This document shows positions 52,619-62,678 of a DNA stretch of 64,000 nt, piece after piece. A program made the position numbers and the translations under genes. The notes under the pieces were generated by a model. That model was not told the origin of the DNA. It saw only the letters and a list, made by a program, of their open reading frames with translations, and made no database searches. Source of the DNA: Lacinutrix sp. 5H-3-7-4. GTDB lineage: Bacteria; Bacteroidota; Bacteroidia; Flavobacteriales; Flavobacteriaceae. Positions within the stretch are counted from its first letter, which is position 1. Every line of letters starts with the position of its first letter. The stretch lies in assembly GCF_000211855.2 (NCBI RefSeq), contig NC_015638.1:1798001-1862000 (forward strand), in the 5' to 3' direction.

Positions 52619-54706
52619 ATGAAAAAAGAAACACTAAAAAAAGGATTTTCAAAACTCTGCACAGCAAAAGCTATGGCAGAATTATACGAAGCTAATTTTA
52701 AGCAAGTCTCTAAATACGTACACGCTACATCAAGAGGTCACGAAGCTATCCAAATAGCTTTAGGTATGCAGTTATTACCACAGGATTATGCGTTTCCATA
52801 TTATAGAGATGATGCCATGTTATTATCATTTGGTTTAGAACCTTACGATTTAATGTTGCAATTATTAGCAAAAAAAGACGATCCATTTTCTGGCGGAAGA
52901 ACGTACTATTCGCATCCAAGTTTAAAAGATGACGATAAGCCAAAAATACCACATCAATCCTCAGCAACAGGTATGCAAACCATACCAGCAACAGGTGTGG
53001 CTATGGGAATGAAGTATAAAGAACTACAAGGATTGGATGATTATAGTTTAGAATCGGATCCTGTCAGTTCGAGCGCAGTCGAGAACGCTCTAAATCCAAT
53101 AACGGTTTGTTCTTTAGGCGATGCCTCAGTTACCGAAGGTGAAATAGCCGAAGCCTTCCAAATGGCAGCTTTAAAGCAAATGCCAATTTTATATTTAGTA
53201 CAAGATAACGGTTGGGATATTAGTGCCAATGCAGCAGAAACAAGAGCGCAAAATGCTTTTGAATATGCTCAAGGTTTTAAAGGCTTAGAAGCCATTTCAA
53301 TAGATGGTGCTAACTTTACAGAAAGTTACCAAGCGCTAGAAAAAGTAATAGAAACTATTCGTACAGAACGTAGACCATTTTTAGTACATGCAAAAGTGCC
53401 GTTACTAAATCACCACACATCTGGTGTAAGAATGGAATGGTATCGCGACGATTTAGACGAGGCGCGTTCTCGTGATCCATATCCAGTAATAAAACAACAA
53501 TTATTAGATGCAGGATTTTCAGAACAAGAAGTTGAAGAGATAGAAAATTCCGCGAAAGCGAAAGTACAATCAGATTTTGAAAAAGCCTTAAAAGCCGAAG
53601 ACCCAAAACCTGAGGATTTATTTACTAACGATTTTGTACCAACACCAATTACTGAAGAGCAAGGAACACGTGCACCAGAAGGTGCAGATAAAGTGGTAAT
53701 GGTAGATTGTGCCTTATTCGCAGTAGAAGAACTAATGAAAAAGCATAAAGAATGCTTGCTTTACGGTCAAGATGTTGGTGGCAGATTAGGTGGAGTTTTT
53801 AGAGAAGCAGCAACATTAGCTCAAAAATTTGGAGACGACCGCGTATTTAATACACCAATACAAGAAGCTTTTATTGTAGGCTCAACTGTTGGTATGAGCG
53901 CAGTTGGATTAAAACCAATTGTTGAGGTTCAGTTTGCCGATTATATTTGGCCAGGATTAAATCAGTTATTTACAGAAGTAAGTAGAAGTTGCTATTTGTC
54001 TAACGGTAAATGGCCAGTTAGCATGATACTTCGTGTGCCAATAGGCGCCTATGGTAGTGGTGGACCTTATCATTCATCTTCAGTAGAATCTGTAATAACA
54101 AATATTAGAGGTATAAAAATTGCCTATCCAAGTAATGGTGCCGATTTAAAAGGTTTGATGAAAGCTGCGTATTACGATCCAAATCCTGTAGTTATTTTAG
54201 AGCACAAAGGTTTGTATTGGTCTAAAGTACCAGGAACACAAGGTGCAACATCTGTTGAGCCAAGTGAAGATTATGTTTTACCATTTGGAAAAGCTTGGGT
54301 TTTACAAGAAATCTGGAAACAAGAAAATGTAGAAACGTTGACCATTGTTACTTATGGAATGGGCGTACATTGGGCAATGAATGCATCAGAAGAATTAGGC
54401 ATGCAAGACCAAATTGAAGTCATTGATTTGCGTACGTTATTCCCATTAGATGAAGACACGATTATGAAATCGGTTAAAAAAACAGGAAAGTGTTTAGTTG
54501 TTACTGAGGAACCTTCAAATAATAGTTTTGCCAGAGCATTATCTGGAAAAATTCAGGAAGAATGTTTTAAATATTTAGATGCACCAGTAATGACAATTGG
54601 TAGTGAAAACATGCCGGCAATACCTTTAAATTCAACTTTAGAGCAAACCATGATTCCTTCAACAGATAAGGTGAAAGCTAAAATTGAACAGCTAATTAAT
54701 TATTAA
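52619..54706 (+). CDS. Fused E1 alpha/beta of branched-chain 2-oxoacid dehydrogenase
   Basis: A 695-residue fusion, as usual in Bacteroidota. The alpha part (about 1-340) holds the TPP motif CSLGDASVTEGEIAEAFQM to QDNGWDIS; the beta part (about 355-695) has YGQDVGGRLGGVFREA and VPIGAYGSGGPYHSSSVES. It decarboxylates branched-chain 2-oxo acids and acylates E2. Residues 149-155 (VSSSAVE) are encoded by a palindrome in frame, in a loop between KELQGLDD and the TPP motif. Starts at 52619 rather than 52613, which lies in a repeat. Confidence 0.93.
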   Translation: MKKETLKKGFSKLCTAKAMAELYEANFKQVSKYVHATSRGHEAIQIALGMQLLPQDYAFPYYRDDAMLLSFGLEPYDLMLQLLAKKDDPFSGGRTYYSHPSLKDDDKPKIPHQSSATGMQTIPATGVAMGMKYKELQGLDDYSLESDPVSSSAVENALNPITVCSLGDASVTEGEIAEAFQMAALKQMPILYLVQDNGWDISANAAETRAQNAFEYAQGFKGLEAISIDGANFTESYQALEKVIETIRTERRPFLVHAKVPLLNHHTSGVRMEWYRDDLDEARSRDPYPVIKQQLLDAGFSEQEVEEIENSAKAKVQSDFEKALKAEDPKPEDLFTNDFVPTPITEEQGTRAPEGADKVVMVDCALFAVEELMKKHKECLLYGQDVGGRLGGVFREAATLAQKFGDDRVFNTPIQEAFIVGSTVGMSAVGLKPIVEVQFADYIWPGLNQLFTEVSRSCYLSNGKWPVSMILRVPIGAYGSGGPYHSSSVESVITNIRGIKIAYPSNGADLKGLMKAAYYDPNPVVILEHKGLYWSKVPGTQGATSVEPSEDYVLPFGKAWVLQEIWKQENVETLTIVTYGMGVHWAMNASEELGMQDQIEVIDLRTLFPLDEDTIMKSVKKTGKCLVVTEEPSNNSFARALSGKIQEECFKYLDAPVMTIGSENMPAIPLNSTLEQTMIPSTDKVKAKIEQLINY
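53063..53086 (+). repeat. Palindromic repeat inside the E1 coding sequence
   Basis: A 24-base element starting GTCAGTTCGAGCG and ending GTCGAGAAC, in frame, encoding VSSSAVEN. The same heptapeptide occurs in E2 at residues 91-97. Confidence 0.8.
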
Positions 54707-54750
54707 TTTTATGTCTGTTTAAAAACATATTTTTAATTATAAATAAACTA

Positions 54751-54784
54751 GGGATTAGTAATTGTACACACAATTATTAATCCC
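54751..54784 (+). terminator. Intrinsic terminator after E1
   Basis: 15-bp arms (54751-54765 and 54770-54784, one mismatch) with a 4-base loop, followed by TTTTATTTGC. Separates the bkd operon from the thiamine operon. Confidence 0.8.
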
Positions 54785-54894
54785 TTTTATTTGCTTTATA
54801 TTTTTGTTTTGATTTTATGGTATATAAAATCTTAATTAAAAAAAAAGAGCATAAAAATTACTTAAAAAGCGTTTTAAAGTAATAAATAATCTTC

Positions 54895-54902
54895 TATATT
54901 TG
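54895..54902 (+). promoter_or_regulatory. TAnnTTTG -7 box for the thiamine operon
   Basis: TATATTTG ends 8 bases before the first riboswitch stem, so the transcript should start at or just before the riboswitch. Confidence 0.65.
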
Positions 54903-54909
54903 AGGTGTA

Positions 54910-54989
54910 AACTTTAGGAGTAGCTATTAAATTAGTTTGAGAAACATCCTTAGAACCTGATTTGGTTAATACCAACGTAGGAAAAAGTT
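54910..54989 (+). ncRNA. TPP riboswitch (THI element)
   Basis: The conserved pieces are in order: TTTAGGAGTAGC, a GTTTGAGAAACATCC segment (the CTGAGA-like thiamin loop), then GAACCTGATTTGGTTAATA and CCAACGTAGGA. The outer stem P1 pairs AACTTT (54910-54915) with AAAGTT (54984-54989). It lies 57 bases before thiS. No clear terminator follows it, so control may act by blocking translation start. Confidence 0.93.
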
Positions 54990-55046
54990 ATGTTCGATAA
55001 TATGTCGATATACTACCATTCTGGTTTACAATAATATTTTATAAAT

Positions 55047-55250
55047 ATGATTGCTATAAAAGTAAACCAAAAAGACCACCACATTTTAGAAAATGTAACC
55101 TTACAAACATTTGTTGAACAATTAAAAATTGAAACAAATGGTATTGCTATTGCTATAAATAATGCTGTAATAAAAAAAGCAGATTGGTCTTCAAGATTAC
55201 TTCAAAATAACGATGATATTTTAATTATAAAATCTACTCAAGGAGGATGA
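55047..55250 (+). CDS. thiS: Sulfur carrier protein ThiS
   Basis: A 67-residue ubiquitin-like protein that ends in the required Gly-Gly (STQGG). It is adenylated by ThiF, thiocarboxylated, and donates sulfur to ThiG for the thiazole ring. First gene under the TPP riboswitch, 12 bases before thiC. Confidence 0.92.
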   Translation: MIAIKVNQKDHHILENVTLQTFVEQLKIETNGIAIAINNAVIKKADWSSRLLQNNDDILIIKSTQGG

Positions 55251-55262
55251 TTTTAATTTTAA

Positions 55263-57143
<1,881 letters not shown>

Positions 57144-57152
57144 TAAATAATA

Positions 57153-57230
57153 CAATTGGCAATGTGCAATTAACAATAACTCTTAAGTTATAAAATATTG
57201 TTCATTGTCAATTATAAATTGTTAATTGAC
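57153..57230. repeat. Inverted repeats in the thiC-thiE-like spacer
   Basis: CAATTGGCAATG.. at 57153-57178 and TATTGTTCATTG.. at 57197-57230 are related in inverse; CAATTAACAA (57167-57176) pairs perfectly with TTGTTAATTG (57219-57228). The same word family flanks the four-helix gene downstream. Confidence 0.65.
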
Positions 57231-57233
57231 AAA

Positions 57234-57821
57234 ATGATAGTCTTAATAGCACCAGAAAACGATATAAAAAATGAAATTGAAATACTAAACCAGTTATTTC
57301 AAGAAGGTTTGCAATATTATCATTTAAGAAAACCAAATAAAGATTTTAAACAACATTGCGATTATTTAAACCAAATAGACGAAAAATATCATAATAGAAT
57401 TGTGGTTCATTATTTTCATGAATTAATCAATACATTCAATTTAAAAGGTATTCATTTTCAAGAACAAAAACGAAAAGATCATATAGATAATCCAGGACAG
57501 TATTTTAAAAACTTAAACATGTTTGGAAAAACAATAAGCTCGTCGTTTCACGAACCAGACGAACTTGAAAATTGTTATTTCGAATTCGATTATCATTTAC
57601 TAAGTCCTGTGTTTTCTTCTATTTCAAAACAAGGCTATAAAGGTCGAGGTTTCAATGTTAACCATATCGATAAAACCATAATTGGTATGGGTGGAGTTAC
57701 TGCCAGTAACTTAAACGAATTCGATAAACTTGGTTATAAAGGCGTTGGTATTTTAGGAGGTATTTGGAATAGTAATCAACCTATGGAAGTTTTTAAAGCA
57801 ATAAAGCGTCATTTTGATTAA
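57234..57821 (+). CDS. ThiE/TenI-like protein (thiamine phosphate synthase fold)
   Basis: A 195-residue TIM-barrel protein of the ThiE/TenI family. It has YYHLRKP near 27-33, a phosphate-site GMGGVTASN and a final GVGILGGIW, but the ThiE motif that reads ND (for phosphate transfer) is replaced by VVHYFH. A second, intact thiE lies at 58977, so this copy may be TenI-like (thiazole tautomerase) rather than a synthase. Start taken as the ATG at 57234; earlier starts are within a repeat. Confidence 0.75.
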   Translation: MIVLIAPENDIKNEIEILNQLFQEGLQYYHLRKPNKDFKQHCDYLNQIDEKYHNRIVVHYFHELINTFNLKGIHFQEQKRKDHIDNPGQYFKNLNMFGKTISSSFHEPDELENCYFEFDYHLLSPVFSSISKQGYKGRGFNVNHIDKTIIGMGGVTASNLNEFDKLGYKGVGILGGIWNSNQPMEVFKAIKRHFD

Positions 57822-57828
57822 CAAATAA

Positions 57829-57847
57829 CAATTTGCAATGAGCAATA
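57829..57847 (+). repeat. Left inverted repeat of the four-helix-bundle cassette in thi
   Basis: CAATTTGCAATGAGCAATA matches the reverse complement of 58205-58223 in 16 of 19 positions. It contains the start codon of the four-helix gene. Confidence 0.7.
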
Positions 57848-58191
57848 ATATTATACTTGATAAAACTTATGACTTTGCAGTGGCAATAGTTAAACTTTCT
57901 CAGAAATTAGTTTCTGAAAAGAAAGAATATGTCTTGTCAAAACAAATATTACGCTCAGGAACTTCTATTGGAGCAAATACAGAAGAGGCTATTGGAGGCG
58001 TTTCTAAAAAAGATTTTATCTATAAATTGTCTATTGCTTATAAAGAGGCTCGTGAAACAAAATATTGGTTAAGATTATTAAAAGATACAGAATATATAAA
58101 CCAAGAAACGTTTAAATACTTGTTTGATAAAGTCGAAGAAATATTGAAGATTTTGTACAAAATCATAAATTCATCTAAAAACAATATCTAG
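57838..58191 (+). CDS. Four helix bundle protein (23S rRNA intervening-sequence protein family)
   Basis: A 117-residue member of the S23/IVP family. KQILRSGTSIGANTEEAIGG near 39-58 is the family signature, followed by DFIYKLSIAYKEARETKYWL. It is a different subfamily from the one in the paa operon, so the two are not recent duplicates. It lies between the ThiE-like gene and thiD with inverted repeats at both ends; the left one supplies its ATG and the right one begins the thiD coding region. A role in thiamine synthesis is not expected. Confidence 0.88.
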   Translation: MSNNIILDKTYDFAVAIVKLSQKLVSEKKEYVLSKQILRSGTSIGANTEEAIGGVSKKDFIYKLSIAYKEARETKYWLRLLKDTEYINQETFKYLFDKVEEILKILYKIINSSKNNI

Positions 58192-58192
58192 C

Positions 58193-58972
58193 ATGAAAAA
58201 AGAGAATTGTTCATTGCCAATTGATAATTGTATAGTAACCATTGCAGGTCATGATCCTTCAGGTGGAGCAGGATTAACTTCAGATATTAAAACATTTGAA
58301 GCTCATGGTTTGTATGGCTTATCTGTTTGTACTGCTATAACCATTCAAAACGATATCGATTTTAAAGCATGTATTTGGACAGATGTTGATATTATCATAG
58401 CTCAAATTGAAATCTTGTTTAAACGCTTTAAAATTTCAGTAGTTAAAATTGGCATCATTCAATCTTGGCAGACATTGTCTGTTTTGTTAGACAAGCTTTA
58501 TTCACTAAACTCAAATATAAAAGTCATTTTAGATCCTATTATAAAAGCTAGTGCAGGCTTTAATTTTCATGAAAAAGAAAACCAAGAAATATTAAATTCT
58601 GTATTTAAAAAATGCTTCATTATTACTCCAAATTATGAAGAAATACAGCTTTTATATCCAAATTTAAATATTCAAGACACTATCGAGCACATAAGTAATT
58701 TAACAAATATCTATTTAAAAGGCGGACATAAAACCGATAAAAAAGGATGGGATGAGTTGTATTACAGCAAAATAGTACTTGTAAATTTACCTCCAGCAAC
58801 CCAAAACGTTTCAGAAAAACATGGTAGCGGTTGTGTTTTATCTTCAGCATTGGCAAGTAATATTTTTTTTAAAGATAATTTAGAAGACGCAGCAAGAGAA
58901 GCCAAGTATTATACCGAGCAATTTTTAAGCTCAAACTCTACTTTATTAGGACAACACACGTATAAAAAATAA
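58193..58972 (+). CDS. thiD: HMP/HMP-phosphate kinase ThiD
   Basis: A 259-residue ribokinase-fold kinase. TIAGHDPSGGAGLTSDIKTF near 16-35 starts the conserved core; GSGCVLSSALASNI near the end is the catalytic anion hole. It phosphorylates HMP and HMP-P. The first 12 or so residues (KKENCSLPIDNC) are unusual and are encoded mostly by the right repeat of the upstream four-helix cassette (58205-58230). Starts 1 base after the four-helix stop. Confidence 0.94.
   Translation: MKKENCSLPIDNCIVTIAGHDPSGGAGLTSDIKTFEAHGLYGLSVCTAITIQNDIDFKACIWTDVDIIIAQIEILFKRFKISVVKIGIIQSWQTLSVLLDKLYSLNSNIKVILDPIIKASAGFNFHEKENQEILNSVFKKCFIITPNYEEIQLLYPNLNIQDTIEHISNLTNIYLKGGHKTDKKGWDELYYSKIVLVNLPPATQNVSEKHGSGCVLSSALASNIFFKDNLEDAAREAKYYTEQFLSSNSTLLGQHTYKK
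58205..58223 (-). repeat. Right inverted repeat of the four-helix-bundle cassette in thi, inside thiD
   Basis: AATTGTTCATTGCCAATTG, inverse partner of 57829-57847, lies within codons 5-10 of thiD. Confidence 0.7.
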
Positions 58973-58976
58973 AAAT

Positions 58977-59627
58977 ATGATAATACCTAAACTCCACTAT
59001 ATATCACAAGGCGATTCTCCAAAAGAACACATAGCCAACATACAAAAAGCATGTACTTCTGGAGCAGAATTAGTACAGTTACGTTTAAAAAATATATCGG
59101 AAAAAAAGATTTTAAAACAAGCTGAAGAAGCCAGAGAAATTACTTCTCACTTTCAAACCAGATTAATAATTAACGATCATTATAAAATTGCAAAAGCTAT
59201 AAAAGCAGGTGGTGTACACTTAGGTAAAACCGATACTTGTCCTACAATAGCAAGAAAACATTTATATACTTGGCAAATTATTGGAGGTACAGCAAACACG
59301 CTAGAAGAATGCGAAACATTAATAAATAAAAATGTAGATTATATAGGTTTAGGTCCTTTTAGATTTACAATAACCAAAGATAATTTAAGTCCAGTTTTAG
59401 GGCTTGATGGATATAAAGTAATTTTAGATAAGCTAGAAACAAAAACACCAATAATAGGCATTGGAGGTATTACACTAGAAGATGTTCCTGCTATTTTAGA
59501 AACAGGCATTTCGGGTATTGCAGTATCTGGAGAGATTACAAAAGACTTTAATAAAATAAGAACATTTAACCAGTTGCTAAATGCCTCTTCTACACTCGAG
59601 CAACGCCATACATTTAATAAAAAGTAG
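58977..59627 (+). CDS. thiE: Thiamine phosphate synthase ThiE
   Basis: A 216-residue ThiE. Motifs are intact: LVQLRLKN near 33-40, LIINDHYKIAKAIKAGGVHL near 63-82, GLGPFRFT near 122-129 and GIGGIT near 160. It couples thiazole phosphate with HMP-PP to give thiamine phosphate. Starts 4 bases after thiD, so coupled. Confidence 0.95.
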   Translation: MIIPKLHYISQGDSPKEHIANIQKACTSGAELVQLRLKNISEKKILKQAEEAREITSHFQTRLIINDHYKIAKAIKAGGVHLGKTDTCPTIARKHLYTWQIIGGTANTLEECETLINKNVDYIGLGPFRFTITKDNLSPVLGLDGYKVILDKLETKTPIIGIGGITLEDVPAILETGISGIAVSGEITKDFNKIRTFNQLLNASSTLEQRHTFNKK

Positions 59628-59636
59628 AATTTTAAT

Positions 59637-60407
59637 ATGAATGATTTATTAAAAATTGCAGATAAAGAGTTTAGTTCAAGACTATTTACTGGTACTGGGA
59701 AATTTAGTTCTAATACTTTAATGTCTGAAGCATTAAAAGCCTCAGAAAGTGAATTAATAACAGTAGCATTAAAACGTGTTGAGGTAGATAATGAACAAGA
59801 TAAAATGTTGCAAAGCATCATGAGTCCTAAAGTAAATTTATTACCAAATACTTCTGGAGTTAGAGATGCAAAAGAAGCTGTTTTCGCTGCGCAACTAGCT
59901 CGAGAAGCTTTAGAAACGAATTGGATAAAATTAGAAATACATCCCGATCCTAAATATTTATTACCAGACCCAATCGAGACTTTAAAAGCAGCAGAAGAAC
60001 TGGTTAAACAAGGTTTCGTGGTTATGCCATACATACATGCAGATCCAGTTTTATGCAAACGTTTGGAAGATGTAGGTACGCAATGTGTTATGCCATTGGG
60101 CGCACCAATTGGTACTAATAAAGGTATTAAAACAGTCGATTTTTTAGAAATTATAATAGAACAAAGTAATGTACCTGTAATTGTAGATGCAGGAATTGGC
60201 AGTCCGTCGCATGCAGCTTTTGCAATGGAGTTAGGCGCAGATGCTGTTTTGGTAAACACTGCTATTGCTGTTTCTAAAAACCCAACACAAATGGCTGTTG
60301 CTTTTAAAATGGCTGTCGAAGCTGGCCGAATGGCATTTAATGCCAAATTAGCTTCGGTTAAAAAACATGCAGAAGCTAGTAGTCCGTTAACTTCATTTTT
60401 AAACTAG
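59637..60407 (+). CDS. thiG: Thiazole synthase ThiG
   Basis: A 256-residue TIM barrel. FTGTGKFSS near 18-26, the Schiff-base Lys in [10 protein letters not shown] near 45, [14 protein letters not shown] near 98-111 and the phosphate-binding [12 protein letters not shown] near 183 identify it. It makes the thiazole from DXP, dehydroglycine (from ThiH) and ThiS thiocarboxylate. Confidence 0.97.
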   Translation: MNDLLKIADKEFSSRLFTGTGKFSSNTLMSEALKASESELITVALKRVEVDNEQDKMLQSIMSPKVNLLPNTSGVRDAKEAVFAAQLAREALETNWIKLEIHPDPKYLLPDPIETLKAAEELVKQGFVVMPYIHADPVLCKRLEDVGTQCVMPLGAPIGTNKGIKTVDFLEIIIEQSNVPVIVDAGIGSPSHAAFAMELGADAVLVNTAIAVSKNPTQMAVAFKMAVEAGRMAFNAKLASVKKHAEASSPLTSFLN

Positions 60408-60428
60408 AAATTGAATACACCATAAAAC

Positions 60429-61544
60429 ATGTCTTTTAAAACTACTTTTAATAAATATAATTGGGATACTTTAGAAAAAGAAATTTATGCTTTTACAGCA
60501 GAAGATGTTAAGGAAGTTCTTCAAAAAGAAAAAATAGATTTAGAAGATTTTAAAGCCTTAATATCTCCCGCAGCAAAACCTTTTATTGAGCATATGGCGC
60601 AACGTAGTCATGCTATTACTAAAAAACGTTTTGGTAACACTATACAAATGTATGTGCCTATGTATTTGTCTAACGAGTGTCAAAACATTTGTACTTATTG
60701 TGGTTTTAGTATGACTAATAAAATTGCACGTAGAACATTAAATGATGCCGAAATTTTAAAAGAAGTTAAATTTTTAAAAGCCAAAGGTTACAACCATATT
60801 TTATTGGTAACGGGCGAAGCAAATAAAACGGTTGGTGTCTCGTATATTAAACATGCTATAAGTTTAATTCGAGAGCATTTTTCTAATATAAGTATTGAGG
60901 TACAACCGTTAGATCAAAACGAATACGAACAACTAATTGAGGCTGGTTTGTATGCTGTTTTAGTGTATCAAGAAACCTATCATGAAGCGACTTATAAAAC
61001 ACATCACCCAAAAGGGAAAAAATCTAATTTTAATTATCGATTAGATACGCCAGATCGTTTAGGAAAAGCAGGAGTTCATAAAATAGGACTTGGTGCTTTA
61101 TTTGGTTTAGAAGATTGGCGTGTAGATAGTTTTTACACCGCTTTACATTTAAAATATTTGCAAAAAACCTACTGGAAAACCAAGTATTCTATATCATTTC
61201 CTAGGCTTAGACCGCATCAAGGTGAAGTACAACCAAAGGTAGAAATGACAGATTCTGATTTAGTTCAGCTTATTTGCGCGTACCGTTTACTAGATGAAGA
61301 TGTAGAGCTTTCTATGTCTACCCGCGAAAGTGAAACCTTTAGAAATAATATTATAAAACTTGGAATAACTTCTATTAGCGCAGAGTCTAAAACAAATCCT
61401 GGAGGTTATGCTGTAGCGCCAGAAAGTTTAGAGCAGTTTGAAATATCTGATGAACGCGAAACTAAAGACATTAAAGAAATGATTGAAAATCAAGGTTACG
61501 AAGTGGTTTGGAAAGATTGGGAATGTTTTGAAGAAACAAAATAA
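60429..61544 (+). CDS. thiH: 2-iminoacetate synthase ThiH
   Basis: A 371-residue radical SAM enzyme. CQNICTYCGF near 84-93 is the CxxxCxxC cluster motif; SISFPRLRPHQGE and SMSTRESETFRNN are typical. It makes dehydroglycine from Tyr, the oxygen-independent route, and no thiO was seen. The stop overlaps the thiF ATG by one base (TAATG). Confidence 0.95.
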   Translation: MSFKTTFNKYNWDTLEKEIYAFTAEDVKEVLQKEKIDLEDFKALISPAAKPFIEHMAQRSHAITKKRFGNTIQMYVPMYLSNECQNICTYCGFSMTNKIARRTLNDAEILKEVKFLKAKGYNHILLVTGEANKTVGVSYIKHAISLIREHFSNISIEVQPLDQNEYEQLIEAGLYAVLVYQETYHEATYKTHHPKGKKSNFNYRLDTPDRLGKAGVHKIGLGALFGLEDWRVDSFYTALHLKYLQKTYWKTKYSISFPRLRPHQGEVQPKVEMTDSDLVQLICAYRLLDEDVELSMSTRESETFRNNIIKLGITSISAESKTNPGGYAVAPESLEQFEISDERETKDIKEMIENQGYEVVWKDWECFEETK

Positions 61545-62593
61545 TGAGTCTTAGCGAAAAAGAAAAAAAGCAATATAGCAGACATCTTATTTTAGATAAA
61601 ATAGGAGAAGCAGGACAATTAAAACTAAAACAAGCAAAGGTTTTGGTTATTGGAGCTGGTGGTTTGGGTTGTCCAGTTTTACAATATTTAACAGCAGCTG
61701 GAGTAGGCACTATTGGTATTATAGATCATGATGTTATAGATCAAAGTAATTTGCAAAGGCAAATTTTATACACAATTAACGATGTTGGTTTGTATAAAGC
61801 TAAAATAGCAGCTAAAAAATTATCTAAATTAAATCCTTTTGTGAATTTTAATATCTATAATACAAAGTTAACACAAGAAAATGCCATTGCGTTATTTAAT
61901 AATTATGATATTATAGTTGACGGAAGCGATAATTTTTCTACCAGATATTTAACAAGCGATGCAGCAGTAATTACTAATAAACCGTTAGTTTATGGCGCTA
62001 TTTTTAAATTTGAAGGTCAAGTTAGTGTTTTTAATTATTTAGGTAGCGCAACCTATAGATGTTTATACCCAACACCACCAAGACCTGAAGATGCTCCTAA
62101 TTGTTCAGAGATTGGAGTTCTAGGTGTGTTGCCAGGAATTATAGGAAGTTTTCAAGCCAATGAAACCATTAAAATCATTTGTGGTTTAGGAGCGGTTTTA
62201 AGCAATAAGCTATTATTGTTTAATGCTTTAAATATGAGCCAACAAATATTAGGTTTTGAAAAAGATGAAAACATGAGAATTATTGCTTTAGAAAAAGACT
62301 ATAACCTTTTTTGTGGTATTAATAACGCTGAAGAAATTACCTTAGATGAATTTAATAAAAATAAATCAAGATATAATTTACTAGATGTTAGAGAGCAAAA
62401 CGAAAGAGAAGAATACCATATTGGTGGTCAACACATACCTCTAAAAGAAATACCAATTAGGTGTATGGAAATAGATACTTCACTACCTGTAATAGTATAT
62501 TGCAAATCGGGTAAAAGAAGTGCAAGAGCTATTTCTATATTAAAAACAGAATTTAAAAGCGCTCATTTTTATAGTTTAAAAAACGGATTGTAA
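61544..62593 (+). CDS. thiF: ThiF-type adenylyltransferase with C-terminal rhodanese domain
   Basis: A 349-residue E1-like enzyme that activates ThiS. The ATP site is GAGGLGCPVLQYLTAAGVG near 37-55, followed by IIDHDVIDQSNLQRQILY. The catalytic Cys lies in NCSEIGVLG. A rhodanese domain (about 275-349) has LLDVREQNEREEYHIGGQH and the active loop CKSGKRSAR. The two CxxC zinc motifs of MoeB/ThiF seem to have lost their first Cys (TYRC and NLFC). Last gene of the operon. Confidence 0.9.
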   Translation: MSLSEKEKKQYSRHLILDKIGEAGQLKLKQAKVLVIGAGGLGCPVLQYLTAAGVGTIGIIDHDVIDQSNLQRQILYTINDVGLYKAKIAAKKLSKLNPFVNFNIYNTKLTQENAIALFNNYDIIVDGSDNFSTRYLTSDAAVITNKPLVYGAIFKFEGQVSVFNYLGSATYRCLYPTPPRPEDAPNCSEIGVLGVLPGIIGSFQANETIKIICGLGAVLSNKLLLFNALNMSQQILGFEKDENMRIIALEKDYNLFCGINNAEEITLDEFNKNKSRYNLLDVREQNEREEYHIGGQHIPLKEIPIRCMEIDTSLPVIVYCKSGKRSARAISILKTEFKSAHFYSLKNGL

Positions 62594-62678
62594 AGCATTA
62601 AAATACTGTTTAATTATTTATAATAAATTATAATTGTATTATTTTGTATATTGATTTTTAGTCACTTAAAAATAGAAA

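Noticed and set aside
59339-60346. 335-residue open frame on the minus strand across thiE-thiG
   Set aside because: It lies entirely opposite the intact thiE and thiG genes, has Ser-rich, family-unlike composition and is a mirror of their codon bias.
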